DNA of 64,000 nucleotides from Streptomyces sp. NBC_00390 (GCF_036057275.1 NZ_CP107945.1:7440001-7504000), one strand, 5' to 3'; shown: positions 8,191 through 17,491, counted from the stretch's first letter. Made by a program: numbers and translations. Notes: generated from the letters alone by a model not told the origin.

Positions 8191-9108
8191 TCAGGTGAGA
8201 GCTGCGGCCAGAAGCGCGGCCGTCTTGCTGATCAACGCCTCGTCCGCCGGTGCGTCGGCCTGCGGCTTGGTCGAGAGGACGGCCATCACGATCGGTTCCC
8301 GGCCGGACGGCCAGGTGATACCCACGTCGTTCGTTGTGCCGTAGCTTCCGGTTCCGGTCTTCTCGGCGGCCGTCCAGCCTTCGGGAAGGCCTGCTCGCAG
8401 GCGCTCGGCGCCGGTCGTGTTGTCCAGCAGCCATCCGGTCAGACGGTCGCGGTGCCGCGGCTCGAGAGAGTCTCCGAGAGTGAGCCGCGCGTAGGTCCTG
8501 CCGATGGCGTGAGGGCTGGTGGTGTCGGTCAGGCGCCCCGGTTCCGCCGAGTTCAGCTCGGGCTCCCACCGGTCGAGCCTGGTCACGCCGTCCCCGACGG
8601 AGCGGCAGAAGCGGGTGATCGACGTCGGTCCGCCGAGCTCACCGAGCAGGAGATTCGCCGCAGCGTTGTCGCTGTAGGAGATGGCCGCGGCACACAGCTC
8701 CTCGACCTTCATGCCATGGGCGAGGTTCTGCTCCAGTCCGGTGATCGGAGCGTAGCCGGACTTCACGACGTCGCTCTTTGTGTACCGGATCCGCTGTGAG
8801 AGATGGTCACCGTTCTTGTCGAGGTCTCTCATGACAGCGGCAGCGGCGACCGTCTTGAACACCGAACACATCGGAAAGCGTTCGTGCCCGCGGTGGAGAA
8901 AGGTCCTGCCGGTCCTCATGTTGCGGGCGAACACCCCGAGCCGGGCACCGTGCTCCCGCTCGAGGTTGCACAGCTGCCTGGAGACCGCGTCGTTCCGCGG
9001 CGAAGCCGCGTACGCCGCAGCCGGCTTGGGCATGCCGGCCACCGCTGCCCCGACCCCGCAGACCAGGATGGCGCGCCGGGACATCCGCGCCGCCTCGTTC
9101 GGCTCCAC
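8191..9108 (-). CDS. Class A beta-lactamase
   Basis: 305 residues from GTG 9108, chosen because GGGAGGA sits about nine bases upstream; ATG 9084 (MSRRAILV) with GAGG is the alternative and begins right at the export signal. SRRAILVCGVGAAVAG is a twin-arginine-type signal peptide, as in other Streptomyces beta-lactamases. The class A motifs are all present in order: S-x-x-K (CSVFKT), SDN (YSDNAA), the omega-loop Glu (WEPELN) and KTG (EKTGTG). It should hydrolyse penicillin-type beta-lactams outside the membrane. It stands alone, with no BlaR/AmpR-type regulator beside it, so expression is probably constitutive or controlled from elsewhere. Confidence 0.95.
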   Translation of the reverse strand: MEPNEAARMSRRAILVCGVGAAVAGMPKPAAAYAASPRNDAVSRQLCNLEREHGARLGVFARNMRTGRTFLHRGHERFPMCSVFKTVAAAAVMRDLDKNGDHLSQRIRYTKSDVVKSGYAPITGLEQNLAHGMKVEELCAAAISYSDNAAANLLLGELGGPTSITRFCRSVGDGVTRLDRWEPELNSAEPGRLTDTTSPHAIGRTYARLTLGDSLEPRHRDRLTGWLLDNTTGAERLRAGLPEGWTAAEKTGTGSYGTTNDVGITWPSGREPIVMAVLSTKPQADAPADEALISKTAALLAAALT

Positions 9109-9228
9109 GATTCTGCTTCCTCCCGACAGGTCCCCCTGCTGTTGCAGACGGTGTGGGAGGGGCTCGGGTTCCACCTGGCGCGCGCCGGGCGTGATCGGAC
9201 GGCGAACGCGCCCAGCGCGAGGTGAGCA

Positions 9229-9360
9229 CGATGCCCCGTCGAACGGGCTGTCAACCGTTTGAAGCAGTACCGCGCGGTCGCCACTCACTACGAAAAGCGC
9301 GGCTATGTCTTCCCCGGGACCGCGACCGCCGCAGCCCTCGTCATCCGGCTACGAACATGA
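9229..9360 (+). pseudogene. C-terminal remnant of an IS5-type (IS112-like) transposase
   Basis: About 43 codons ending at TGA 9358-9360. The frame reads R-x-x-V-E-R then VNRLKQYRAVATHYEKRGYV and TATAAALVIRLRT, the typical extreme C-terminus of IS5-superfamily transposases, where the E of V-E-R is the last DDE residue. No start codon, upstream domain or terminal inverted repeats remain. A homologous tail lies at 14022-14141, on the far side of the HEAT-repeat gene. Confidence 0.75.
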
Positions 9361-9448
9361 TCGACCGGACAAGTCCGGCGCTGTCGGCGCCCGGGGCGCC
9401 CCCGAATCGTGTTGGTGGACGGGTGCCCTCGCTGCCTAGGATCCGACG

Positions 9449-12400
9449 GTGAACACCAGGACACCGGATCAGCCCTTCCAGCGTGCCGTCGCGCGTGCCG
9501 ACGCGGGGTGGCTGTCCCGCCATGTCGATGCGGCAACCTGCCCGTTGGAGCAGCTGCGGTGTCTGCTCGCCCACGAGAGCGAGGCTCTGCGGGACCTGGG
9601 GCTGACCCTGCTGGCCGAGCGCGCCTGCGCCGACAGCAGCGGTGAAGCGGCGGAGCAAGCGGATCTCCTGGACCTGGTGCCCGGTCCGCATCCTGGGCAC
9701 CCGGAGAGCGCGCTCGCCGCCGCGAGGCTGTACGAACGGCTGGGACCGTACCTCGGTGGGCGCCCCTGGCCGGCGTGGCGCGACGCGGGCCTCCCGGAAG
9801 GGGTGCGTGTCGCCTGGCTGCGCGCCGAGTTGCTGAACGAGCCTGCCCTCGCCGGGCGTGAGGCGCCCGGCGAACTGCTCCACCAGGCGGTGCACTCGAC
9901 CGACGCCCGCGACGCCCACCGGCCCGAGGAGCTCGTGCGGGAGCTGGCGCGCCGCGCCGATCCGGTGCTGCGTGCCGAGACGCTGCGCCTGGTGCGGCAA
10001 GGGCTGCATGCGGGCGTGCTGGCACCGTCCGAGGCGCGTGAGCAGCTGGCCGTACTGCTGGAGGCCGAGGGAACCGGCAGCACCGCCGGCGACATCCTGC
10101 GCGAACTCACCGAGCCGTGGGCCGCACTGGATCCGCTGCCCGCACGGACGTTCGCCTCGTTCCTCGCCGCCGGGCAGGACGGTGCGGCGCACCGTGCGGC
10201 CGGGGCGGCGCTCGCCGCCGCGGCACACCACGGGCACGACGAACTGCTCCGGGCGGTCGTCACCGACCCGGACCGGGCACCGCGGCTGCGGCAGCGCGCG
10301 ATGGAGCTGCTCGGTGAACGAGCCGAGCGCGGTGACATAGGCGAGCTGACGGCCGTCGCCCTGCGGGATCCGCTGCTGTTCGGCAACGCGGCGACGGCAT
10401 GCCTGCGCGCGCTCCACCGTCGCGGCCACTTCCCCGCCGGCGCGGACGTGCCGCCGGTCGTCGGCCTCGCGCTGGCCGACGTCTCCGTCCCGGCGGACGA
10501 CGTCGCCACCGTGCTGTACACGTGCCGGACCGAAACGGTGCGACTCCTGGCGGACGCTCCCATGGACGACCCGTCCTGGCCACGGCGGCTGGAGTTGCTC
10601 ACCGCGCTGGCCCGCCAGGGGGTCGACGCGCGGCCGATCGGCGAGGTGGCCACCGCGATGCTCTCGGTGACGCACCGACCGGCGCCGTTCCTGGAGGCGA
10701 TCCGCGCGCTGCGCTACACGGACGCCGAGGAGACGGTGATCGCCGTACTGAGGGACGCCCCCGCGATGGCGCTGGAAACTCTGGAGGCCATCGGAGGGGA
10801 ACGCACGGTCCAGGTACTGGCCGAGGGGCTCGGGCTGCCCGCGGATCCGGACGACCCTTCCGTGCACGTGGTCGCGCCGCATCTTCGTGCGGTACGCCAT
10901 CGGGCGCTGGAGCTCCTGTGGCACCTGAACCGGGACCCGCGACGGCGCCGCAGCCTGCTCCGCCGACTCGATCCGGCGGATCTTCCGGCTCGTGTCGCGG
11001 CCGATCTCGGCGCGCCCGACGCGGACGAACTCGCCGTTCTGCGCGCGCACGTGGATCCGTCCGACCCCGTCGCCGCGCTGTGCCGGCTGGCCGCCCACGG
11101 CGGCGCGGCCACGGTTCCCGCCCTCGCGGACCTGCTGCTGCGCGTCGTGGGTGAACTGGCCGCCGCCCACGAGCCGGGAGGTTCCGAGGAGCATGCCGCC
11201 GAGCCTTTCGTGCCCGAGGTGGTGGCCGACGCACTGCGTGCGACGGGCCGCAGGCTGTACGGGCGGGCGAAGATCCGGCCGGCTTGTCTGCTGGACGCGC
11301 ACGGCGCCGAGGAGGCGGGGCACGCGTTCGTGGCCGGCACGGTGCTGGACCTGCTGGACCGGCCCGGCCTGTCCGACGGCGAACAGGCCGTGCTTCTGGA
11401 GCTGTTGAGGCGCTGCCCGTACAGGGGCACCCGCCCGCGTGTGCACCGCCTGCTGCGCCACCGTGACCGGCATGTGCGCAAGCATGTGGTCGCCCTGCTC
11501 ACGCAGGACGCGGCGGGTGACGGCGCCCTGGCGCTGTCGGCGTCGCTGATCTCGCTCACTGCCGCACCCGACGTGCAGACCGTACGGCAGGCGCTGACGG
11601 CTCTGGGCCAGGCCCGCGCCCGCTGGGCCTGCGGTGCGATTGCCGCGTGCCTCGGCCATCCGGCCATGAACATCAGGAAGACCGCCGCCGCGGCACTCGT
11701 CCGGGCGGGTGCACCGGAGGCGGTGCCCGCCCTGCTGCACCGGCTGGGGCGTTCGGACAATCCGGGACTGCGGGACACGCTCGTCGAAGCGCTGCGCGCC
11801 GTCCTGGGCGACGCGTACGCGGCGACACTGCTCGCAGCCGCGGAGGGCACGGAGGACACCTCCGCCCGGACGCTGTTGCTGTCGGCTCTCGACGGCCTGC
11901 TCTCCGCCCGGTCACTCGTCGCGCTCGGCCGTCAGGGGTCCGTGATCGTGCCCGCTCTGCTGGCGCTGGTGGCTTCCGGCCGTGTCGCGCTGTCCTCGGG
12001 AACACCCGCCGACCTGGCCGCTCTTTTCGCCGCGCACGGCGTCGACGGGCCGGCCTCCCTCGGGTCCGGTGTGCACGACGCGGCGGACGCGGACGCCGTG
12101 CTGCTCGTGTCGGACGGGTGGAACACCGCGGTCGCGCTGCGCCTCGCCGGACGGGCCGAGCGGCCGGGGCCGGCACGACTGCGGGAGTTGCGCCCGCTGC
12201 TCGCGGACTGGCTCCATCTCGCCGAGACCGTGCCGGCGACGCGCAGACAGCTGCTGGGGCTCGTTCTGCGGCTGTGCCCGGCGCCGTGGCCGGACGACGA
12301 GCGGGCGGTTCTCGTCCGTCACGCGGGTGTCTTCATCGATGCGCTGCCAGGCTCGTCGGGCGAGGAACGCGACGCTCTCGTGGCGATCCTCGAGACCGTC

Positions 12401-14023
12401 GTCCCCGATCTGCCCCCGGCCCGGCGGCAGTTCGCCGCCGCCGCGGTGCGGATGCCGGCCGGGGAGCTGCCCGGGGCCAGGTGCACACTGCCTCTGCTGC
12501 GCGCCTCCGGGGCGGTGGTGGGCCGGGCCGACGTCGACCGCGACCTCGCCGCGGCCGGTGTCGCGGCCGATCCTGACCGCGCCGCGGTGGCCGTCCTGCG
12601 GGAGGCGTTCGCCGTGGAACTGCCTTCCGGGACAGCCCCCGCCGGTGCGTGGCATGCGGCCCTGGGAGCCGCACTGCGCACACCGGACGCACTGGAGACC
12701 TTCTGGGGCGAGCGCGCGGATGCCCCCGGGTCGCGAGAGGTGCTGAGCGCACTGATCGACGCCTGGCCGACGGCCGCGCCCGGCGTCCGGGACGCTCTCC
12801 TCCACCGGATGACGCGGCTTCAGCCCCTGGACGCACCCGAGTGGACCCTGACCGAGACGGCTGCCGCGGCACCGCCGCCCGCACGGTCCGTACGCGCCGA
12901 CGACCTCGACCAGCCCCGGTCGTCCGCGCTGTTCGGGCGGCTGACGGCCATGCTCTCCGGCAGCGATCCGGACCGCCGTGACGAGGCGGCCCGGCGGCTG
13001 CTCGCATGGCCGGATCCCCATGCGCGGATGCCGGTGCTGCGGGCCTTTCTCCGCGGCCGTGTCACCGTTCCCGTCCTGGGTCTGCGCGACCTGGGCCTGC
13101 CGGCCGGACCGGAGCTGCGGAGCAGGGACATCCTGCCGGACAGGGTCCTGCTCATCGCCCGGGAGCTCGGCGCCTGGGAACTCGTACCGCTGATCCCGGT
13201 GTTGCTGGAGTGGTGGGAGCAGGGTCCGTCCGCCGTACGGCGGGACGCCGCGCTCGCTCTGCGCAGGGTGCCCGCCGACGTGCTGGCCGACGCGCTGGGT
13301 GAGCGTCTGGGCGCGGGCGCCTGGGGCGTACTGGACCTGCTGCCGGCTCCGCTGCTGCGCACCCCCGCACTGACGCGGGTGATCGCGCGGCTGCGCGCCG
13401 AGGGACATGACGAGGCGGCGGACGGACTGCTCCTGGTCGACGGCCCGTTGCGTGGCCCGGACGCTGCACGAGAGGACGCGGCGGCGCTTTCGGCGCTGCG
13501 GGAACGGGCTCCGGTGCGGGTCGCCCGCCGGGACGCGTCGCGGCGGGAACTGTTCGACCTCGCCCGCAACGGCACCCCGGAGCAGATACGCCGTGCGCTG
13601 ACGCGGCTGGCGGAGGCCGACGACGCCACGACCGGTGAGGGTGGTCAGGAACTGACGGATGTCATCAGGCAGTTGCTGGGCCACCGCGAGCGTCGGGTCC
13701 GGCTGCACGCGCACCGGATCTCGCGGACCTTGTTGGACCGGGAGACCCATCTGCACCACACGTCGCTGCTGCTGGACGACCCGCAGGCGGACGTGAAGCG
13801 CATGGCGATCCGTGTCCTGTGCCGCGCCAGGTGGGCTCCCGCGGTGCCCGCGGTGACCGCGCTGCTCGACCACGCGCATCCCGTGGTCCGCAGGGCGGCG
13901 GCCGAGGGACTCGTGTCTCTCGGGGAGGCCGCCGTCCCCACGCTCACCCGCGCGGCCGCCCGCGCACGCCCCGACAGACGGCGGCTGTACACGGACGTCC
14001 TCGACCGGATCGAACTCGGTTGA
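9449..14023 (+). CDS. Very large HEAT-repeat protein (1524 aa)
   Basis: Starts at GTG 9449 (AGGATCC upstream is a weak ribosome site) and runs uninterrupted to TGA 14023. The whole length is alpha-helical, Ala/Leu/Arg-rich and built of HEAT/PBS-lyase-like repeats. The repeats are clearest around residues 640-800 (VHRLLRHRDRHVRKHVVALL, ACLGHPAMNIRKTAAAALVR) and at the C-terminus (LLDHAHPVVRRAAAEGLVSL). No signal peptide, membrane helix or catalytic domain is visible, so a cytoplasmic protein-binding scaffold is inferred. It is flanked on both sides by transposase tails on the same strand; the downstream tail begins within its stop codon, so the present C-terminus may have been set by an insertion. 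Function unknown. Confidence 0.85.
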   Translation: MNTRTPDQPFQRAVARADAGWLSRHVDAATCPLEQLRCLLAHESEALRDLGLTLLAERACADSSGEAAEQADLLDLVPGPHPGHPESALAAARLYERLGPYLGGRPWPAWRDAGLPEGVRVAWLRAELLNEPALAGREAPGELLHQAVHSTDARDAHRPEELVRELARRADPVLRAETLRLVRQGLHAGVLAPSEAREQLAVLLEAEGTGSTAGDILRELTEPWAALDPLPARTFASFLAAGQDGAAHRAAGAALAAAAHHGHDELLRAVVTDPDRAPRLRQRAMELLGERAERGDIGELTAVALRDPLLFGNAATACLRALHRRGHFPAGADVPPVVGLALADVSVPADDVATVLYTCRTETVRLLADAPMDDPSWPRRLELLTALARQGVDARPIGEVATAMLSVTHRPAPFLEAIRALRYTDAEETVIAVLRDAPAMALETLEAIGGERTVQVLAEGLGLPADPDDPSVHVVAPHLRAVRHRALELLWHLNRDPRRRRSLLRRLDPADLPARVAADLGAPDADELAVLRAHVDPSDPVAALCRLAAHGGAATVPALADLLLRVVGELAAAHEPGGSEEHAAEPFVPEVVADALRATGRRLYGRAKIRPACLLDAHGAEEAGHAFVAGTVLDLLDRPGLSDGEQAVLLELLRRCPYRGTRPRVHRLLRHRDRHVRKHVVALLTQDAAGDGALALSASLISLTAAPDVQTVRQALTALGQARARWACGAIAACLGHPAMNIRKTAAAALVRAGAPEAVPALLHRLGRSDNPGLRDTLVEALRAVLGDAYAATLLAAAEGTEDTSARTLLLSALDGLLSARSLVALGRQGSVIVPALLALVASGRVALSSGTPADLAALFAAHGVDGPASLGSGVHDAADADAVLLVSDGWNTAVALRLAGRAERPGPARLRELRPLLADWLHLAETVPATRRQLLGLVLRLCPAPWPDDERAVLVRHAGVFIDALPGSSGEERDALVAILETVVPDLPPARRQFAAAAVRMPAGELPGARCTLPLLRASGAVVGRADVDRDLAAAGVAADPDRAAVAVLREAFAVELPSGTAPAGAWHAALGAALRTPDALETFWGERADAPGSREVLSALIDAWPTAAPGVRDALLHRMTRLQPLDAPEWTLTETAAAAPPPARSVRADDLDQPRSSALFGRLTAMLSGSDPDRRDEAARRLLAWPDPHARMPVLRAFLRGRVTVPVLGLRDLGLPAGPELRSRDILPDRVLLIARELGAWELVPLIPVLLEWWEQGPSAVRRDAALALRRVPADVLADALGERLGAGAWGVLDLLPAPLLRTPALTRVIARLRAEGHDEAADGLLLVDGPLRGPDAAREDAAALSALRERAPVRVARRDASRRELFDLARNGTPEQIRRALTRLAEADDATTGEGGQELTDVIRQLLGHRERRVRLHAHRISRTLLDRETHLHHTSLLLDDPQADVKRMAIRVLCRARWAPAVPAVTALLDHAHPVVRRAAAEGLVSLGEAAVPTLTRAAARARPDRRRLYTDVLDRIELG

Positions 14024-14141
14024 GCGAACGGTCGATGCCCTCAGGGGCTTCCGGGCCCTGGCCACCCGCTTCGACAAGCGAGCGCATGTCCTCCACGGCA
14101 CCGTGACCGTTGCTGCCGTACGTCTGTGGCGCCTCTCATGA
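14022..14141 (+). pseudogene. Second IS5-type transposase C-terminal remnant
   Basis: 39 codons ending at TGA 14139-14141. The frame V-E-R-T then VDALRGFRALATRFDKRAHV and HGTVTVAAVRLW aligns residue by residue with the remnant at 9229-9360 (same distance from V-E-R to stop). The V-E-R motif overlaps the stop codon of the HEAT-repeat gene in another frame. No full transposase or inverted repeats remain. Confidence 0.7.
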
Positions 14142-14163
14142 CGTGCCGGACAGGACCTGGTGG

Positions 14164-14628
14164 CTATGTGAGACGGATCTGATTCCCGGAGACGCTGATC
14201 TGCTTCGCTTCCAGCGGCCGCTGTGCGGGGCCCTTCGCCACCGAACCGTCCTCGATACGGAACTTGCTCCCGTGGCACGGGCAGTCGATGGTGCCGTCCG
14301 CGACCTTGTCGACCGTGCAGCCCTGGTGGGTGCAGATCGCCGAAAAGGCCTTGAAGTCACCCCGGGCCGGCTGGGTCACCACGACCTTCTTGGCCTCGAA
14401 CACCTTTCCGCCGCCCTCCGGGATCTCGGAGGTGGTGCCCAGCGGTTCGCCCGCGGGCGGCTGGGCGCTGCCACTCTTCTCGGCCGGCGAGGTGGGTGCG
14501 GGGACGAACGACTCACCGCCGTCACTCTCCTCCCCGTATCTGGTGCAGCCCGCTGCCGCCACAACGGCGGCGCCGGTCACCAGAAGCGTGCGGCGGGTGG
14601 TGCCTTCTCTGCTTACGCGGTCACTCAT
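14164..14628 (-). CDS. Rieske [2Fe-2S] protein, Tat-type lipoprotein
   Basis: 154 residues. TTRRTLLVTGAAVVAAAGC combines a twin-arginine signal with a lipobox Cys, so a folded iron-sulphur protein anchored on the outer membrane face is expected. A low-complexity linker (about 30-75) leads to the Rieske fold with both cluster motifs, CTHQGC and CPCHGSKF (two Cys and two His). Its ATG overlaps the TGA of the preceding membrane protein gene (ATGA), so translation is coupled. It probably passes electrons to or from that membrane protein; partner and substrate are not evident. Confidence 0.92.
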   Translation of the reverse strand: MSDRVSREGTTRRTLLVTGAAVVAAAGCTRYGEESDGGESFVPAPTSPAEKSGSAQPPAGEPLGTTSEIPEGGGKVFEAKKVVVTQPARGDFKAFSAICTHQGCTVDKVADGTIDCPCHGSKFRIEDGSVAKGPAQRPLEAKQISVSGNQIRLT

Positions 14629-15248
14629 GTCGTCACTCCGAACGTGCGGAAGAACCAGAGCGCGGAGGTCAGCCACGCCATCGTGAGCGTGGCGAAAACC
14701 AGCCCGCCGACGATCGGCAGCAGCCACCCCGGCAGCCGCTCCATGCGCAACAGCAACATCTTTGCGCTGAATGCCCCGAAAAAGAAGCAGGCGAAGAACG
14801 AGTGCCACAGCGCCCGCGGGGTGGAGGTCTGATAGCCGAGCGCGTACAGGCAGTGCACGGCCACGGGCACGGTCAGCAGGAATGCCACCCGGCCCGACCA
14901 GCGATGAAGTGCGGGAGTCCAGGACGCGGCCCGCACTCCCGGCATCTGCCCGTACATCGTCAGCGCGGAGACGAGCTGCACGAGTGCAAGGACGAGCGCA
15001 GCGGTGGCCAGCCAGGCCTTTACCGCACTCGGGCTGCTGAAGCCGGCCAGATTGAAGGCGGTGGCGGACGGACTGTGGAGCTTCCCGTACACCCCGAGGC
15101 CGACCGCGACGGCCACGCCGACCAGGGCCGGGACGAGGAAGCGCGCCGCCCCGGAGCCGGCAACCTCCTGCGGGGGCGTGGACGGGGGCGGGGGCGGGGG
15201 TGGGGGCGGAGGGGAGTCGCCGCTCCGCGTGTTCGGGTCCACGTTCAT
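14625..15248 (-). CDS. Polytopic membrane protein, probable haem/electron-transfer partner of the Rieske protein
   Basis: 207 residues from ATG 15248 with GAGGTGCG upstream. The N-terminus is an unusual run of about 12 consecutive prolines, followed by five or six transmembrane helices from about residue 36. Conserved-looking His residues lie inside helices (PALHRWSGRVAFLL, VHCLYALGY, LWHSFFACF), an arrangement like cytochrome b561 or ferric-reductase proteins, although I cannot prove haem binding. It resembles the actinobacterial DUF6529 type. Middle gene of a three-gene operon: 18 bp from the upstream gene and 4-bp overlap with the Rieske gene. Confidence 0.8.
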   Translation of the reverse strand: MNVDPNTRSGDSPPPPPPPPPPSTPPQEVAGSGAARFLVPALVGVAVAVGLGVYGKLHSPSATAFNLAGFSSPSAVKAWLATAALVLALVQLVSALTMYGQMPGVRAASWTPALHRWSGRVAFLLTVPVAVHCLYALGYQTSTPRALWHSFFACFFFGAFSAKMLLLRMERLPGWLLPIVGGLVFATLTMAWLTSALWFFRTFGVTT

Positions 15249-15266
15249 GACGCACCTCGGGAACGC

Positions 15267-15938
15267 TCAGGGGACGACGGGGCGGGCGGTCAGCCGAGTG
15301 CCGTCGACGGTGACGGCACCGGTGGCCGGGTCGATCGGGGGAGCGGCGGCCGGCTTGCCGTCGCGGCTGACGATGCCGACCTGGCTGCCGTCCTGCAGGA
15401 CGATCCAGCCGCCCTTGAGCTGGGCTCCGCGCACCTGGGCGGCGGCGCGGTAGAGCCCGGACGGCTTGACCGCCTTGTCGGCGGTGAAGGCCCAGTTGCG
15501 GTCGCCGATGTCGGCCGTTCCGGTGACCTTGCCCCCGCTCAGGATGCCGTCCAGCTTCGCGTTGGTTTCGGCGCTGGTCAGGTGCATGTCGCCGTCCTCC
15601 TCAACGGGGCCGCGCATCCAGGCCTCCCGGGTGCGGCCGTCACAGACGTACGCGATGGCCTTGTTGCCGCGGAGCGAGATGGCGACGGAGGCGGTGCCGT
15701 CGGTCGTACGGCCCGCGTACTCGGTCTGCGGCCCCGCACTCGCCGTAGTGGCCGGGGGCGAGGTCCGCGCCGGGGACGGGGGTGAGGGCGTGCTCGGCCT
15801 TGGGCTCGGCGTCGCGCTTGTGGGCGGGCGCTTGCGCGACGAGGGCGCAGGCTCACCGGTCGTGGCATTGAGCGACAGTATGAACAGGCCGAGCACCAGT
15901 CCGGCGAACAGCGTGAGCAGTGGTCCTGGGTGCTTCAT
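15267..15938 (-). CDS. Membrane-anchored/exported hypothetical protein
   Basis: 223 residues from ATG 15938 (MKHPGPLL), chosen for GGAAGG six bases upstream. One N-terminal transmembrane/signal helix (about 5-24) is followed by a Thr/Ser/Pro-rich linker (about 30-75). An extracytoplasmic beta-rich domain comes next (YAGRTTDGTASVAISLRGNK, IAYVCDGRTREAWMRG) and ends with DGKPAAAPPIDPATGAVTVD. No catalytic motif recognised. First gene of the operon with the membrane protein and the Rieske lipoprotein, so a role in the same extracytoplasmic redox or envelope process is inferred. Confidence 0.75.
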   Translation of the reverse strand: MKHPGPLLTLFAGLVLGLFILSLNATTGEPAPSSRKRPPTSATPSPRPSTPSPPSPARTSPPATTASAGPQTEYAGRTTDGTASVAISLRGNKAIAYVCDGRTREAWMRGPVEEDGDMHLTSAETNAKLDGILSGGKVTGTADIGDRNWAFTADKAVKPSGLYRAAAQVRGAQLKGGWIVLQDGSQVGIVSRDGKPAAAPPIDPATGAVTVDGTRLTARPVVP

Positions 15939-16095
15939 CGGCGCCTTCCGCAGGGATGCGGGCAGTGAGAACTCCATGCAAACGGACGTGACGCCATGTG
16001 TCCACCGGTCGACAATCCGTAGTGGTCCGGGTGGCGGCACAGCCGGGGGTGGGCGGCACTCTTTTCGGCACGTCGTCCGCTCGTCTGACCGCCGG

Positions 16096-16201
16096 GCGGC
16101 TCCCCGTGTCAGCCGCCCGAGCGGCGCCCGGGGCTCCGCCGCCGCCTGACCGGCCAGGCGGCGGCTCCCCGCGTCAGCCGCCGGAGCGGCGCCCGGGGCT
16201 C
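16096..16201. repeat. Near-identical 41-bp direct repeat (two copies)
   Basis: 16096-16136 and 16161-16201 match at 39 of 41 positions with a 65-bp period. Each copy is itself very GC-rich and can fold. They lie immediately downstream (minus strand) of a truncated oxidoreductase fragment and may mark a rearrangement point. Confidence 0.6.
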
Positions 16202-16470
16202 AGTACGGTCTCGATGCCGTGCCGGCGTTCGCCGAGGACCCGCTCGCAGGCGGCGGCCTCCGCGGCCGGGCTGAACGCTTCCTGCGGGCGCGGCGCTCTG
16301 CGGCGGGCCAGCGCCGCCGCGGTATCGGCGGCCACGAGGTCGGCGTTGACCGCCGTGGCTGCCTGCACCCCGGAAGCCGCGGCCACCGCGACGCCGGCCA
16401 TGAGGTCGCTGACATTGCCCGCCACCCACACCCCCACAACACCCGTGAACCCGTTCGCGTCGGACTCCAC
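16174..16470 (-). pseudogene. C-terminal fragment of a thioredoxin-reductase-like FAD oxidoreductase
   Basis: The frame reads GFTGVVGVWVAGNVSDLMAG then AAASGVQAATAVNADLVAAD, the standard C-terminal FAD-binding end of NAD(P)/FAD-dependent oxidoreductases of the thioredoxin reductase group. The N-terminal two thirds, including the first GxGxxG and the CxxC region, are absent; upstream sequence loses the frame near 16470. The remainder of 15939-16603 holds only the direct repeat and the hydrolase promoter. Confidence 0.7.
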
Positions 16471-16603
16471 GTTGCTTGCTGTTCCGGCAAGACGGCGCCT
16501 TGACCGACGGGATGATCAGGTTGCCGCACCCCGAGGGCCTGCGCGCAGGGCGCCGCATGCAAACTGGTCGTCGCCCTGCACACCTCATGTGAAGGAACGT
16601 CAG

Positions 16604-17491
16604 ATGACCACTCCGGCCGCACTCGATCTCCAGGTGGGCGGCGGGACGCTGCGCGTCCTGCGCTTCGGCGAGGGACCTCGCACCGCCGTCGCGGCGCACG
16701 GAATCACCGCGTCCGGGATGTCCTTCCGGGCCGTCGCCCGCCATCTGCCGCCGGACTGGTCCCTGTTCGCCCTCGACCTGCGGGGCCGGGGCCACAGCGC
16801 GTCGGCCCCGGGCCCGTACGGCCTCGACACCCATGCCGCCGATCTGTGTGCGGTCGCGGAGCGGTGGGGCGGCGGCGCGCCCGTCGCCATCACCGGCCAG
16901 TCCATGGGCGCCTGCGTCGCCCTGCGCGCAGCCGCCCGGCGCCCGGAGCTCTTCGACCGCCTGCTGCTCGTCGACGGCGGTCTGCCGCTCCCGGTACTGC
17001 CGGACACCGACCCCGACGCGGTCCTCGACGCGACCCTGGGCCCCGTCATCGCCCGGCTGTCCCGCACATACGAGAGCGACGAGGCGTACCTCGACCTCTT
17101 CCGCGCCCATCCCGCCCTCGGCCCGGAGTGGAACGAGGACATCGAGGCCTACGTCCGCTACGACCTCACGGGCCCCGCGGGCGCCCGCCACTCCCGCGCC
17201 CAGGAGGGCCCCGTCCGCCACGACGGCCGCGAGCTCCTCACCTCGGCGGCGTCGTTCGCGGAGGACCTGACGGGCCTGACCGTGCCCGTGCGGTTGCTGT
17301 ACGCGCCGCGTGGCCTGATGGGCACGGAACCGGGCATGCTCCCGGCCGCGCTGGTCGCACACTGGACGGCACAGGTGCCACTGCTGACCGCCGAGCCGAT
17401 CCCGGACTGCAACCACTACACGATCCTCATGGGAACAACGGCGAAGACCGTCGCGGACCGCCTCGCCTGTGCGTCTGACCAGTGGACGTGA
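16604..17491 (+). CDS. Alpha/beta hydrolase
   Basis: 295 residues from ATG 16604 with GAAGGA seven bases upstream. Standard alpha/beta hydrolase elements: oxyanion region AAHGITASG, nucleophile elbow GQSMGA, and a C-terminal catalytic His in CNHYTI. No signal peptide, so intracellular. The substrate cannot be predicted; the family covers esterases, lactonases and C-C hydrolases. Stands alone, with a pseudogene upstream on the other strand and the rox region downstream. Confidence 0.9.
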   Translation: MTTPAALDLQVGGGTLRVLRFGEGPRTAVAAHGITASGMSFRAVARHLPPDWSLFALDLRGRGHSASAPGPYGLDTHAADLCAVAERWGGGAPVAITGQSMGACVALRAAARRPELFDRLLLVDGGLPLPVLPDTDPDAVLDATLGPVIARLSRTYESDEAYLDLFRAHPALGPEWNEDIEAYVRYDLTGPAGARHSRAQEGPVRHDGRELLTSAASFAEDLTGLTVPVRLLYAPRGLMGTEPGMLPAALVAHWTAQVPLLTAEPIPDCNHYTILMGTTAKTVADRLACASDQWT

